Source: Nitrososphaerales archaeon
Lineage (GTDB): Archaea; Thermoproteota; Nitrososphaeria; Nitrososphaerales; Gagatemarchaeaceae
DNA: 52,228 nucleotides
Assembly (NCBI GenBank): GCA_030039795.1
Contig: JASHUU010000063.1
Coordinates: 1 to 52,228, forward strand
Reading direction: 5' to 3'
Shown here: positions 31,326-39,576 of the stretch, piece after piece
Position numbering within the stretch: position 1 is the stretch's first letter
How the letters are laid out: each line of letters starts with the position of its first letter
The notes under the pieces: model-generated
Told to the model about the DNA's origin: nothing
Seen by the model: the letters and a program-made list of their open reading frames with translations, nothing else
The model's database searches: none
Made by a program: the position numbers and the translations under genes

Positions 31326-31790
31326 TTGGCAGGCAAGGTGAACGTGGGAGACAAGGCGCCCGACTTCACCCTGCCAGCCCAAGACGGGCGTGCGGTCTCC
31401 CTGAAGGACTACCAGGGAACGAAGAACGTCGTGCTCTACTTCTATCCCAAGGACTTCACCATGGGCTGCACCACGGAGGCCAAGGCGTTCGGAGAGAGTT
31501 ATGGCGAAATCGCAAAGCTCGGAGCAGAAGTGTTGGGAGTGAGCTCGGACTCCACCGACAGTCACGCGAAGTTCGCGACGAAGTGCGAGGTGGGATTCGT
31601 GCTCTTGAGCGACTCGGACGGCAAGGTCAGGAAGGCCTATGGAGCGAGCTCTGCCCTAGGGCTGATGCCTGGGCGCGTCACTTTCGTGATCGACAAGCAA
31701 GGAGTCGTGAGGCACGTCTTCTCGTCGCAGATCCAGCCCAGGCAGCATGTGCAGGAAGCCATCGAGGCGCTGGAGAAGCTGCCCGCCTGA
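31326..31790 (+). CDS. bcp: Peroxiredoxin, Bcp/PrxQ type
   Basis: 154 residues. The thioredoxin fold starts with VGDKAPDFTLPAQDG. The peroxidatic Cys is in YPKDFTMGCTTEAKAF (about 40-55). The second, resolving Cys five residues on, usual in many PrxQ, is absent (TTEAK). C83-like Cys in ATKCEVGF may resolve instead, or the enzyme is 1-Cys. The Arg of GLMPGRVTFVID completes the active site. It reduces H2O2 and alkyl peroxides. It starts at TTG 31326, 4 nt after the preceding gene. Confidence 0.92.
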   Translation: MAGKVNVGDKAPDFTLPAQDGRAVSLKDYQGTKNVVLYFYPKDFTMGCTTEAKAFGESYGEIAKLGAEVLGVSSDSTDSHAKFATKCEVGFVLLSDSDGKVRKAYGASSALGLMPGRVTFVIDKQGVVRHVFSSQIQPRQHVQEAIEALEKLPA

Positions 31791-31814
31791 GAGATGCCCT
31801 GAGCAGTAAGACGA

Positions 31815-31904
31815 TGCGGCCGCCGGGATTCGGACCCGGGCAAGAGGCGTCCCCGGCGCTGCGCCTTTGGGAAGCCCCTATCCTAACCACTAGATCACGG
31901 CCGC
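31815..31904 (-). tRNA. tRNA-Gly(CCC) with 18-nt anticodon-loop intron
   Basis: 90 nt on the minus strand. Acceptor GCGGCCG/CGGCCGC with discriminator A, a short ATC/GAT D stem, anticodon stem GGGGC/GCCTC, and T arm CCGGG-TCCGAAT-CCCGG. The anticodon loop starts TTCCCAA (anticodon CCC, 31869-31871). An insertion (31849-31866) must be removed to join it to the 3' stem strand. TCCC pairs with GGGG in the insertion, with 3-nt bulges AAA and ACG, a BHB-like site at or next to the canonical 37/38 position. An inner GGC/GCC hairpin caps the intron. The mature tRNA would be 72 nt. No CCA is encoded. Confidence 0.87.
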
Positions 31905-31931
31905 ACGTCGAGCCGGCAGCCATCGGGGCCC

Positions 31932-31939
31932 GTATAAAT
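31932..31939 (-). promoter_or_regulatory. TATA box of tRNA-Gly
   Basis: On the minus strand it reads ATTTATAC, about 30 nt before the tRNA 5' end at 31904, a strong match. Confidence 0.65.
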
Positions 31940-31963
31940 GGGCCACCATTCCGTCCGCCCAAT

Positions 31964-31972
31964 CCTTAAACG
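31964..31972 (+). promoter_or_regulatory. TATA-like box of the queD-queC unit
   Basis: CCTTAAACG, about 31 nt before the TTG at 31999. The tRNA-Gly box on the other strand lies 25 bp away. Confidence 0.5.
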
Positions 31973-31998
31973 AGGCCGGGGCTGCCATCGGCTCGGCC

Positions 31999-32862
31999 TT
32001 GACAGATGAGCTGCTCTCAAGCCTGGCGCCGAGGCTCAGAGCCCTTGGGGAGGGCGGATACGATCGGGTCTATGTCAGGGGAGGGAGGACGGAGAGGACA
32101 GGGACTCACCAACTCCTGGCAGACATCCTTGATGCCCTGAAGGTTCCATACGAGCGGGACGTCGACACGGGGAGAGCCGGAGCGCCGAGGGTGGACTTCG
32201 TGGTCAACGGGACGCTGGTCTTCGTCGAGAGGGAGGTCAGCCCCTCCGAGCGCAAGGCGCTGTCCGCCACGAAGGCCGACTGCGTCATGGTGCAGAGGGA
32301 CGCAAAGAGGAGCGACAGAGCCGACCACGGGATAAGGGTCCTCGGGCTCGGCGAGGAGGGGGGCCTCCAGACCATCTTCCTTGACGACCCTTCGTTCGCC
32401 TTCGATTACGCTCACATCCTCCCCAAGACCGAGAAGTGCTCCGTCATGCACGGTCACACGTCCAGCGTCCTGGTCGAGCTCATCGGGAGTCCGCTGGACG
32501 GGATGGTGGTGGACTTCGCCGTGGCAAAGGAGATCGTCAGGGAGGCCACGCGGAGCCTCGACCACAAGCTGTTCATCAGCGAGCGGTATGTAACCAAGAG
32601 CGACAGGACCAGCGTCGAGCTCGCCTTCGAGACCGTCCACGGAGACTTCTCCATCAGGGCGCCGAAGGCGACGACGGTACTGCTTGGAGGCGAGGCGACC
32701 GTAGAGAACCTGGCGAAGGAGCTTCTCCGCAGGGTCGCCCCGAAGATGCCCGAGAACGTCGCCGCGGTGGGGGTGTACGTCTACGAGGGCCTCAACAAGG
32801 GCAGTCACATCCTGGCGAGGATCCACCAGAGCGGTGGCACCGAAAGACGAAGAAGGCGATAG
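31999..32862 (+). CDS. queD: QueD/6-pyruvoyl-tetrahydropterin synthase with extra N-terminal domain
   Basis: 287 residues, over twice the usual 120-140. Residues about 131-280 are QueD: zinc ligands H139 (FDYAHI), H151 and H153 (MHGHTS), nearby C147, and D188-H189 (SLDHKLF) and E263 (YEGLNKGS) for catalysis. This makes carboxytetrahydropterin from dihydroneopterin triphosphate on the way to preQ0 and archaeosine. Residues 1-130 are an additional alpha/beta domain. Its HQLLADILDALKVPYERDVD then VDFVVNGTLVFVERE layout resembles a degenerate PD-(D/E)xK nuclease core (D66, E77, E79 in place of ExK); this is inference. TTG 31999 is leaderless. Its 3' end overlaps queC. Confidence 0.85.
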   Translation: MTDELLSSLAPRLRALGEGGYDRVYVRGGRTERTGTHQLLADILDALKVPYERDVDTGRAGAPRVDFVVNGTLVFVEREVSPSERKALSATKADCVMVQRDAKRSDRADHGIRVLGLGEEGGLQTIFLDDPSFAFDYAHILPKTEKCSVMHGHTSSVLVELIGSPLDGMVVDFAVAKEIVREATRSLDHKLFISERYVTKSDRTSVELAFETVHGDFSIRAPKATTVLLGGEATVENLAKELLRRVAPKMPENVAAVGVYVYEGLNKGSHILARIHQSGGTERRRRR

Positions 32863-33488
32863 TCCTCCTCTCCGGAGGCATAGACTCCGCGACGGTCCTT
32901 CAGATGCAGAAGGAGAGGTTCGAGGTCAGCGCCCTGACCTTCGAGTACTTCGGCGTGGCTAGGAAGGAGCTCGAGGCGGCCGCGTCCCTCGCCAGAGCGG
33001 CAGGAGTCGACGAGCACAGGCTGTTCAGGCTCCCCGACCTCAGGGAAGCAGAGGACATCGGAGGCTCGAGGTTCGGCGGGATGCCCGGGACATACATCCC
33101 CGGCCGGAACGGGATATTCTACTCGATAGCGGCATCCTACGCCGAAGAGATAGGGGCGGGCCTCATACTCGGCGGTCACAACAGGGACGACAGAAGGGCG
33201 TTCAAAGACGCCCGGCCCGTCTTCTTCAGGAGCTTGGAGAGAGCTCTGAGGCTCGGGTCGAGGTCGTCGCGAGATCCGGTCAGAATCGGACTTCCGCTTT
33301 CTAAAATGACCAAGGCTTCGGTCGTCGGGCTCGCGGCAGGGACAGGGGTCCCTCTCACGCTTACTTGGAGCTGCCACAGTGACGGCCAGGAGCACTGCTG
33401 GGCGTGCGAGGGATGTGTCTCCAGAGAAGGGGCGTTCAGGAAGGCAGGAGTGAGAGACCCCCTGAGAGAAGCAGGGAAAATTACTTAA
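32847..33488 (+). CDS. queC: 7-cyano-7-deazaguanine synthase QueC without a canonical start codon
   Basis: About 213 residues. The PP-loop is IVLLSGGIDSATVL at the very N-terminus. The C-terminal zinc site is CHSDGQEHCWACEGC with four Cys. GMPGTYIPGRNGIFYSIAASYAE and LGGHNRDD match the family. It makes preQ0 from carboxydeazaguanine with ATP and ammonia. No ATG, GTG or TTG occurs in this frame within at least 60 codons upstream. Homologues begin as M-K-K-A-I-V-L-L, which places the start at the ACG codon 32847, 16 nt before the end of queD. Either ACG (or another near-cognate) is used, or ribosomes shift -1 from queD to give a fusion. Confidence 0.85.
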   Translation, partial: TKKAIVLLSGGIDSATVLQMQKERFEVSALTFEYFGVARKELEAAASLARAAGVDEHRLFRLPDLREAEDIGGSRFGGMPGTYIPGRNGIFYSIAASYAEEIGAGLILGGHNRDDRRAFKDARPVFFRSLERALRLGSRSSRDPVRIGLPLSKMTKASVVGLAAGTGVPLTLTWSCHSDGQEHCWACEGCVSREGAFRKAGVRDPLREAGKIT

Positions 33489-33490
33489 GG
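33481..33490 (+). promoter_or_regulatory. TATA-like box overlapping the queC stop codon
   Basis: TTACTTAAGG, about 29 nt before the TTG at 33515. The TAA stop of queC is inside the box. Confidence 0.5.
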
Positions 33491-33514
33491 GGTAGAGGCC
33501 GGCGAACGTCCTGA

Positions 33515-34264
33515 TTGACCGCGCGGAGCAAGACCTCGGACGGCGCGTTCGGGTTCATAGACGCCACGGCGGACGTGCAGTCTGAGGAGTCAGCCCTTCC
33601 GGTCGACGCAGGCATATCCGGCCTCAGGGTCCTGTACACAGACGGGGAGCTTGCGATGCCCGTCGACCTGTCCATCCAGACCTCCACCGGCCTCCATAGG
33701 GGAGTCCACATGAGCAGGCTGGTCAGGGCCGCCAACGCGCGTGCCGCAAGGAGCGTAGAGCAGTGGGTCCGGTGGATTTCAGCCGACGTCAACAAGACTC
33801 AGCCCGGCTCCAGCGTGGTCTGCAAGTACGAACTCCCTTACGAGGACAAGTTCGCAGGGGTGACGATCCGCGCGAGGGAGAGGGGCGCCATTGCCTACAG
33901 GTACGTCGTCGACGGCCTTACCGCGTGTCCGTGCAGCAAGAAGATGACCGGCATAGGTCACATGCAGCGGGCGCAGCTGGTCCTCGTGCTCAGGAGCGGG
34001 GTCCCGCTGGACTCACTCCGAGTCGTGGAGAGGGTCTCGGAGTGCTTCTCGGCCACCACCAAGGAGGAGATGAAGCGCCTAGAAGAGGCAAAGAAGATCA
34101 TCGAAGCCCAGGCGAACCCAAGGTTCGCCGAAGACCTGGTGAGGGAGTGCGTCAAGAGGTTCCCGAGGGCGCTATACGTAAGCGGGAGGTGCTTCGAGTC
34201 CATACACCTTCACGACGCAGTGGCAACCTGGTCGTCGAAGCCCGGGTGGATGCCGGTCTTCTAG
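33515..34264 (+). CDS. folE2: GTP cyclohydrolase, FolE2/MptA family
   Basis: 249 residues. The family signature lies in ISGLRVLYTDGELAMPVDLSIQ (about 34-55) and GLHRGVHMSRLVR (about 59-71), with GLTACPCSKKM (about 134-144) holding the metal-binding Cys. The enzymes open the GTP ring, giving dihydroneopterin triphosphate (FolE2) or its 2',3'-cyclic phosphate (archaeal MptA, for methanopterin-type cofactors). Placement after queD and queC favours supply of the queD substrate, but MptA-type chemistry cannot be excluded by eye. TTG 33515 is leaderless from a box overlapping queC's stop. Confidence 0.88.
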   Translation: MTARSKTSDGAFGFIDATADVQSEESALPVDAGISGLRVLYTDGELAMPVDLSIQTSTGLHRGVHMSRLVRAANARAARSVEQWVRWISADVNKTQPGSSVVCKYELPYEDKFAGVTIRARERGAIAYRYVVDGLTACPCSKKMTGIGHMQRAQLVLVLRSGVPLDSLRVVERVSECFSATTKEEMKRLEEAKKIIEAQANPRFAEDLVRECVKRFPRALYVSGRCFESIHLHDAVATWSSKPGWMPVF

Positions 34265-34282
34265 GGCCGTCGCTGAAATCAG

Positions 34283-34292
34283 GCTTAAAACG
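34283..34292 (+). promoter_or_regulatory. TATA-like box for the DUF72 gene
   Basis: GCTTAAAACG, about 31 nt before the ATG at 34319. Confidence 0.5.
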
Positions 34293-34318
34293 CGACAGCC
34301 TCATCGAGCGCCCACGAA

Positions 34319-35173
34319 ATGGGCGAGCTTCTCATAGGCACGTCCGGATGGTCGTACAAAGAGTGGACTGGCGTCTTCTACCCTGGCGCGAGCACCAGCA
34401 AGCTCTCCTTCTACTCGAAGGTCTTCCGGACCGCCGAAATCGACTCGACGTTCTACGCCTACCCTTCCAAGGGGCTGGTCCACGGCTGGGCGCGGAACAC
34501 GCCTGACGGGTTCGTCTTCTCGGCCAAGCTCCCCCAGCTGATCACCCACGAGAAGAAGCTCGATCTCTCGAAGGGAGTGGAGGCTGACCTCGTCAGGTTC
34601 CTCGGCGTCATGAAGCCGCTCATAGCGAGCGGGAAGCTCGGGCCTGTGCTCGTCCAGCTCCCGCCGAGCTTCTCGTACGAGCGCGATCGCCAGAACCTGA
34701 AGGCGTTCCTGGCCGAGGCCCCGGAGGACATCAGGTTCGCCGTGGAGTTCAGGCATCCGTCATGGCTGAGGGAGGAGACGTGGTCGATGCTCAGGGAGAG
34801 GAACGTGGCAACGGTGACCGTCGACGAGCCGCTCCTCCCGCCGGACGTCGTGACCACGGCCGACTTCGCGTTCGTCAGGTGGCACGGGCGGGGCTCAAGG
34901 CCATGGTACAACTACAGGTACAGCTCCCGGGAGCTCGAGGGCTGGGTGCCGAAGGTGAAAGACCTCTCGGCGCGCGTGGACAAGACATACGGCTACTTCA
35001 ACAACCACTTCAGGGGGTTCGCGGTGGAGAATTCCCTGAAGATGATGGGTATGCTGGGGGCCGCCGACGCCAGGCAGACGGAGGCGGGGGCGAGGGCCGA
35101 GGACTTCCTCGAGGGGCGGATCGGCGGGGGCGAGCGGAGCATGCTGGAGTTCATGGGCGAGGGCGGAGCATGA
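34319..35173 (+). CDS. DUF72-family protein
   Basis: 284 residues with a TIM-barrel-like DUF72 domain: LLIGTSGWSYKEWTGVFYP (about 4-22), AEIDSTFYAYPS (about 39-50), FVFSAKLPQLITH (about 62-74), GPVLVQLPPSF, FAVEFRHPSW, AFVRWHGRG and TYGYFNNHFRGFAVENSL near the end. The conserved Glu, His and Arg positions are all present, as in an enzyme active site, but no reaction is established for the family. The ATG at 34319 is leaderless, and the gene overlaps NAD kinase (ATGA), so both are co-translated. Confidence 0.9.
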   Translation: MGELLIGTSGWSYKEWTGVFYPGASTSKLSFYSKVFRTAEIDSTFYAYPSKGLVHGWARNTPDGFVFSAKLPQLITHEKKLDLSKGVEADLVRFLGVMKPLIASGKLGPVLVQLPPSFSYERDRQNLKAFLAEAPEDIRFAVEFRHPSWLREETWSMLRERNVATVTVDEPLLPPDVVTTADFAFVRWHGRGSRPWYNYRYSSRELEGWVPKVKDLSARVDKTYGYFNNHFRGFAVENSLKMMGMLGAADARQTEAGARAEDFLEGRIGGGERSMLEFMGEGGA

Positions 35174-35970
35174 GAGCCCGCATCCTGTTGGACGGAGAGA
35201 GGCCCAAGGTCAGGCCCTCCGAGCTCCGAGGGATCGTCGAAGCAGCGGGGATGGAGGTGGGCAGGCGGCGCGCAGACATAGGCGTCGTCGTGGGGGGAGA
35301 CGGGATATTCGGCAGGTTTGGCAGGACCGAGGACGTCCCCCTGCTCTTCGTGGGCGTGAGGTCGAAGCGGCCCACGGACTCGAAGGCCCGCCTGGCGGAA
35401 GCCTACCTCGACGAGCTTCCTGAAGTCCTGCGTATGGTGAGAGCCGGAGACTACGAGGTGGTCGAGCACAAGCGCCTTCAGGTCATCAAGAACGGAAGGA
35501 GCCTCGGCGAGGTATTCACCGACGTATACCTCGAGCGCGGGGCCGACAGCAACTGCCTAAGGTACAGGGTCGTGATAGACGGCGAAGGCACGAAGATCGA
35601 CGAGTCAGCCATCGGTGACGGAGTCGTCATATCCACTCCTGCCGGGGCGACCGGCTACTACTCGTATCCGGACAGAGTGCGTGGGGGCACCCTGGACCCT
35701 TCGGCGAGCTCTGCGATACCTGCGGACGAGCTCGGGGTGTGCCACATAGTCCCCACCTTCACAGAGAGGGCGGGGTCCGTGGGGCACCCGCTCAGATACA
35801 CTGTCCCGTGGGGATGCGTCGTCAAGCTGTCGCTCTCCAGGAGGGCCGACGCCAGAGTCTTCGGGACGGCAGAAGGAAGGAGCGGGATCAGAGTGGGCCT
35901 GAAAGACGTGGTGGTCGTCGGCCCCGCCGAGGGGGTCACCAGGACGATCTCAGTGAAGCCCCACGCCTGA
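35170..35970 (+). CDS. nadK: NAD kinase
   Basis: 266 residues. The GGDG motif (VVVGGDGIFGRFG, about 39-51) binds the phosphate donor and carries the catalytic Asp. The second motif is VVISTPAGATGYYSYPD (about 155-171), the NAD-binding loop with TPxGATGY. The overall family length and the two motifs support phosphorylation of NAD to NADP with ATP or polyphosphate. The middle lacks the usual LNE(V/I) segment; the residues at that place read FTDVYLERGAD. That variation is worth noting but conserved motifs outweigh it. ATG 35170 overlaps the DUF72 stop. Confidence 0.85.
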   Translation: MRARILLDGERPKVRPSELRGIVEAAGMEVGRRRADIGVVVGGDGIFGRFGRTEDVPLLFVGVRSKRPTDSKARLAEAYLDELPEVLRMVRAGDYEVVEHKRLQVIKNGRSLGEVFTDVYLERGADSNCLRYRVVIDGEGTKIDESAIGDGVVISTPAGATGYYSYPDRVRGGTLDPSASSAIPADELGVCHIVPTFTERAGSVGHPLRYTVPWGCVVKLSLSRRADARVFGTAEGRSGIRVGLKDVVVVGPAEGVTRTISVKPHA

Positions 35971-35977
35971 AGGCGCC

Positions 35978-36604
35978 CTAGCCTACAGGATCGACGCCGG
36001 TGACTATGTAGTCCACTGACTCGCCTATGTAGGTGGCGTGGTCCGCGATGCGTTCCAGGTACCTCAGTATCAGCGTCGCGGACAGCGAGCACTTCAGGTT
36101 GCCTCTTTCGTGCAGCATCCTGCTCAGGTTCGCCCTGTAGCTCTCGTCGACCACGTCGTCCATCGCCGAGATCCTCCGCGCCATGATCACGTCCCTCCTG
36201 GCGAACGCGTCGCTGCTCATCCTGATCATCTCCTGGGTCTTCCTCGCGGTCTCAACGACGTAGGAGTGGTCGCACTTCCCCAGGTCCCCGAACATCTCAA
36301 GGACCTCGACTATGTCAAGCGCGTAGCGGCCGTATCTGAAGAAGCCATAGGACACCTCGAAGCACGACTTCAGGAAGCGCAGGTCGGACGCCACCGGCTG
36401 ATACCGGGCGATGACCTCCATCGACAGGTCGGACACCTGCCGGTGCAGGACGCGGAGGCGCTCGCCCATCTCCCTCACCTCGTCGCCCTTGCCGCCCTTG
36501 CTGTACGCGTCGATCGAGGCCGCTACCGCCCTCTCTGAGATCGAGGACATCTCCATCAGGAGGCTGTTGAGCCTGTCGAGGCCCATGTCCATCAGTCTCG
36601 GCAC
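35978..36604 (-). CDS. phoU: Phosphate transport regulator PhoU
   Basis: 208 residues, two three-helix PhoU repeats. The E/D-x3-D-style metal-binding motifs appear as EVIARYQPVASDLRFLKSCFEVS (about 63-85, in parts) and DDVVDESYRANLSR, with ILRYLERIADHATYIGESVDYIVTG (about 178-202, in parts) at the end. The protein restrains Pst uptake and signals phosphate status. It is last in the pstC-pstA-pstB-phoU series, starting 4 nt after pstB, and convergent with NAD kinase by 7 nt. Confidence 0.92.
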   Translation of the reverse strand: MPRLMDMGLDRLNSLLMEMSSISERAVAASIDAYSKGGKGDEVREMGERLRVLHRQVSDLSMEVIARYQPVASDLRFLKSCFEVSYGFFRYGRYALDIVEVLEMFGDLGKCDHSYVVETARKTQEMIRMSSDAFARRDVIMARRISAMDDVVDESYRANLSRMLHERGNLKCSLSATLILRYLERIADHATYIGESVDYIVTGVDPVG

Positions 36605-36608
36605 TCTC

Positions 36609-37436
36609 TCACCCGAACTTCCCGGTGACGTAGCGTTCTGTCAGCTGCTCCTTGGGATTCCCGAAGATCGTCACGGTCTCGTCGAACTCGATCAGCTTGC
36701 CCAGGTACATGAAGGCAGTCCTGTCTGCGACCCTCGCGGCCTGCTGCATGTTGTGGGTGACGATGACTATCGTGTAGTTCAGCTCGTTCTTCAGCGAGAT
36801 GATGAGCTCCTCTATCTTTGCAGTGGCGATTGGGTCGAGGGCCGAGCAGGGCTCGTCCATGAGCAGGACCTCTGGCTGGACCGCGAGCGCCCTAGCTATG
36901 CAAAGCCTCTGCTGCTGCCCGCCTGAGAGGCTTGCGCCAGACTTCTTCAGCTCGTCCTTGACCTCGTCCCAGAGATGCACCTGTTCCAGGCATGTCTTGG
37001 CCACTTCGTCGAGCCTCTTCTTGTCCCTCACGCCTCCGAGCCTGAGCCCCGCGACCACGTTGTCGCGGACCGACATGTTGGGGAACGGATTGGGCTTCTG
37101 GAAGACCATGCCTATCCTTCTCCTTATGTCCGCAGGGTTCAGGTCGCGGCCGTAGATGTCTGTCCCGTCGAGCATGACCTTGCCCTCCACCGTCGCATCG
37201 GTCACGAGCTCGTGCATCCTGTTGAGGCACCTGATGAGAGTGGACTTTCCACAGCCTGAGGGGCCGATTATGGCCGTGACCTCGCCAGACCTTATGGGAA
37301 ACGAGACGCCGGAGAGCGCCTGCTTCTTCCCGTACCACGCGCTGAGGTCCACCACGTCGAGCTTGACGTCCTGCTCCACGCCTCTCGCTGGCGTCCGCTC
37401 CGTATCTATACTCTGCGAGGCGCGTGACTCAAGCAT
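36609..37436 (-). CDS. pstB: Phosphate ABC transporter ATPase PstB
   Basis: 275 residues. Walker [15 protein letters not shown] (about 57-70), Q-loop VFQKPNPFP (about 112-120), ABC signature LSGGQQQRL (about 170-178), Walker [14 protein letters not shown] and the switch His in [10 protein letters not shown]. These, and the phrase KPNPFP, are the PstB subfamily hallmarks. It powers phosphate import through PstC and PstA. The first 27 residues are an unstructured extension. ATG 37436 overlaps pstA by 8 nt. Confidence 0.95.
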   Translation of the reverse strand: MLESRASQSIDTERTPARGVEQDVKLDVVDLSAWYGKKQALSGVSFPIRSGEVTAIIGPSGCGKSTLIRCLNRMHELVTDATVEGKVMLDGTDIYGRDLNPADIRRRIGMVFQKPNPFPNMSVRDNVVAGLRLGGVRDKKRLDEVAKTCLEQVHLWDEVKDELKKSGASLSGGQQQRLCIARALAVQPEVLLMDEPCSALDPIATAKIEELIISLKNELNYTIVIVTHNMQQAARVADRTAFMYLGKLIEFDETVTIFGNPKEQLTERYVTGKFG

Positions 37437-38280
37437 AGCTCTTCTGTCCCCTCGTCACGAGTCTCACAGCTATATTGATAGCCATCACTATCAATACCAG
37501 GAGGGCGGCCGCCCCCCATGCGAGGGCGCGCCAGTTCGGATACGCCGAAGTGCCGTAGAAGTAGATGTAGTACGTCAGCGAGGCCACCGGGTGGCCGAGT
37601 CCCGTGAACCAGACGAAGCTCACCCCCGCGCTCAGCAGGAGGGGAGCAGTTTCACCCGTGATTCTGGCGATGGCTAGGATCGCGGCAGTGGCTATGCTTC
37701 TCTTCGCGTGAGAGGTGACGAGGAGGGTCGTCCTCCACTTCTTGACTCCCAGCCCGTGGGCCGCCTCTCTGATGGAGCTCGGCACGGCCTTCAACGCCTC
37801 GGCGGAGGTGTTCGAGACTATGGGGATCATTATGGATCCCAGAGCCACGCTACCGGCCGCAACAGAGTAGCCGTGCAGCGGCACCACTATCAGCGTGTAT
37901 GCCAGAATCCCCGTCACGATGGATGGGACTCCGGCTAGCACATCTCCTAGGAACCTGACGACGGACCCATACTGGTTGTTCCTGCCGTACTCGGATATGT
38001 AGATCCCCGAGACAACCCCGATCGGAATCCCAATCGCGCTTGACAGCGCGACCAAAATCAGGGTTCCCTGAATCGCGTTGCCCACCCCCCCGGTCGGGCA
38101 CGCGGCTATGTTGAAGCAGGCTCCCGGCGGGAGCTCTGTCAGGAACCGGAGGTTGATTGAGGAGATCCCCTTGAAGACGACATATCCGATGATGATCGCG
38201 AGGGGTACGATGGCGACGCCCAAGGCGACGACCGTGAGGGATATCCAGATCTTGTCGTAGATGACTCTTCTCAGCCTCAT
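37429..38280 (-). CDS. pstA: Phosphate ABC transporter permease PstA
   Basis: 283 residues with about six membrane helices. The first is [25 protein letters not shown]. The EAA loop [24 protein letters not shown] (in parts, about 194-217) docks on Pst[16 protein letters not shown] and [15 protein letters not shown] are typical of PstA. It forms the inner-membrane pore with PstC. It overlaps pstC by 4 nt (ATGA) and pstB by 8 nt, so the three are translated as one unit. Confidence 0.92.
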   Translation of the reverse strand: MRLRRVIYDKIWISLTVVALGVAIVPLAIIIGYVVFKGISSINLRFLTELPPGACFNIAACPTGGVGNAIQGTLILVALSSAIGIPIGVVSGIYISEYGRNNQYGSVVRFLGDVLAGVPSIVTGILAYTLIVVPLHGYSVAAGSVALGSIMIPIVSNTSAEALKAVPSSIREAAHGLGVKKWRTTLLVTSHAKRSIATAAILAIARITGETAPLLLSAGVSFVWFTGLGHPVASLTYYIYFYGTSAYPNWRALAWGAAALLVLIVMAINIAVRLVTRGQKSYA

Positions 38281-39221
38281 AGCAGCGACGCTGACTCCTT
38301 GGTCTTGATGAACCGCCTGATCAGCAGCCTGCCGACGAAGCTTGCGGTGAATGACACGAGCAGCAGGACGAGGCCCGCCTCGACGAGCGCCGAGACCTCG
38401 GTCCCAGAGCTCGCCGTGCTGAACTCGGTCGCGATGAGGCTGGCGAGGGTGTATCCTGGCTTGAACAGAGTGGTGGAGACGATGCCCTCGTTTCCGATTA
38501 CGAATGTGACAGCCATCGTCTCGCCGAATGCCCTTGCGAAACCGAGGAACACGGCCGCGATTATTCCCTGTCTGGCGTAGCTGATGACCGACATCCTGAT
38601 CACCTCTGACTTCGTCGCGCCCAAGGCGTAGGCCGCTTCACGCTGCGAGGCGGGGACTGCCAACAGCGCATCCCTCGAGATGGCCGCGACTATCGGGATG
38701 ATCATCAGGGCGAGAATCAGCCCGGCCGTCATGACGCTCAGGCCGTAATAGAAGCATGGGGCAAAAGTGGTCGGGCAGGAGAATATCGGTATGAATCCGA
38801 TGTAACGTCCCACTACCGGGTATATCTTGGTGGACAGAGCGGGAGCAAGCACTATGAGCCCCCAGAGCCCGTAGACCACGCTAGGGACAGCTGCAAGCAT
38901 CTCTACGAAGAAGGAGAGCGTCGACCTGAGCCGGAGGGGAGAGACTTCGGAAAGGAATACCGCCACGCCTACGCTCACCGGGACCCCGATGGCCAGGGCG
39001 ATGGCAGACGTCACCATGCTCCCCCAGATCTCTGGATAGACTCCGTAGAGGTTGTTTATGTTGAAGGTGGAGCCATACAGGAAGTACCATCCCTCGGGGA
39101 TCGTCGGAGCCGAGCCCTCGACGAGTTCTACGAGATAGATAGCGAAGAGGACGACCGCGGAAGAGGCTACCGCGAGGACTACGTATCTGAAAAGCTCGTC
39201 CGACCATGAAGTCTTCGCCAA
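38277..39221 (-). CDS. pstC: Phosphate ABC transporter permease PstC
   Basis: 314 residues from TTG 39221. There are six membrane helices, starting ELFRYVVLAVASSAVVLFAIYL. Family motifs are VPVSVGVAVFLSEVSP (about 101-116), PSVVYGLWGLIVLAP (about 134-148) and the EAA loop EAAYALGATKSEVIRMSVIS. The frame stays open upstream to ATG 39341, but the added 40 residues are Arg/Pro-rich and unlike PstC, so I prefer the TTG. No PstS phosphate-binding protein gene precedes it or lies anywhere in the window. Confidence 0.9.
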   Translation of the reverse strand: MAKTSWSDELFRYVVLAVASSAVVLFAIYLVELVEGSAPTIPEGWYFLYGSTFNINNLYGVYPEIWGSMVTSAIALAIGVPVSVGVAVFLSEVSPLRLRSTLSFFVEMLAAVPSVVYGLWGLIVLAPALSTKIYPVVGRYIGFIPIFSCPTTFAPCFYYGLSVMTAGLILALMIIPIVAAISRDALLAVPASQREAAYALGATKSEVIRMSVISYARQGIIAAVFLGFARAFGETMAVTFVIGNEGIVSTTLFKPGYTLASLIATEFSTASSGTEVSALVEAGLVLLLVSFTASFVGRLLIRRFIKTKESASLL

Positions 39222-39393
39222 TCTCTCAGCCCTAGCTGGAGGACGCGGCGTTAGCCCGTCCGCCGGAAGGTGGCCGGCTCCGCGGCGGCCAGTCACCTGT
39301 GCCAGTCGGGCGCGTTGGACTGAGCGATACGGGCCCGGCACGTCTCGGCTTGGTTGGGACGCTCACGGCCTTCGGGAACACGCGCTGGAGGCG

Positions 39394-39402
39394 ATTTAAC
39401 GC
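39394..39402 (-). promoter_or_regulatory. TATA-like box, pst operon (proximal)
   Basis: On the minus strand it reads GTTAAATCG. Transcription would start near 39371, leaving a pstC leader of about 150 nt. Confidence 0.4.
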
Positions 39403-39428
39403 TGACCCATAGAGTACACTACCACCAT

Positions 39429-39441
39429 CATATAATATAGA
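39429..39441 (-). promoter_or_regulatory. Strong TATA-like element, pst operon (distal)
   Basis: CATATAATATAG-like AT-rich run, CTATATTATATGA on the minus strand. It is the AT-richest element of the region and is immediately flanked by ATAGAGT motifs. Confidence 0.45.
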
Positions 39442-39567
39442 GTCATGGAGGGGCGGCCGACGCGCGGACACTGAAGTCCAAGGGCAGGCCGCAAAGACCA
39501 GGCGCACCGCCCGTGCGCCTGCGAGCTTCCGGCGCGCAAAGATACGTATACACAGGTTACTATGTCA

Positions 39568-39576
39568 CTTATATAG
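39568..39576 (+). promoter_or_regulatory. TATA box of the AbrB-PhoU gene
   Basis: CTTATATAG, about 31 nt before ATG 39603. It selects that start over ATG 39513. Confidence 0.65.

Noticed and set aside
39232-39507. Small Pro/Arg/Ser-rich open frame upstream of pstC
   Set aside because: It looks like the composition of GC-rich leader DNA, has no recognisable domain and lies across the proposed pst promoters.
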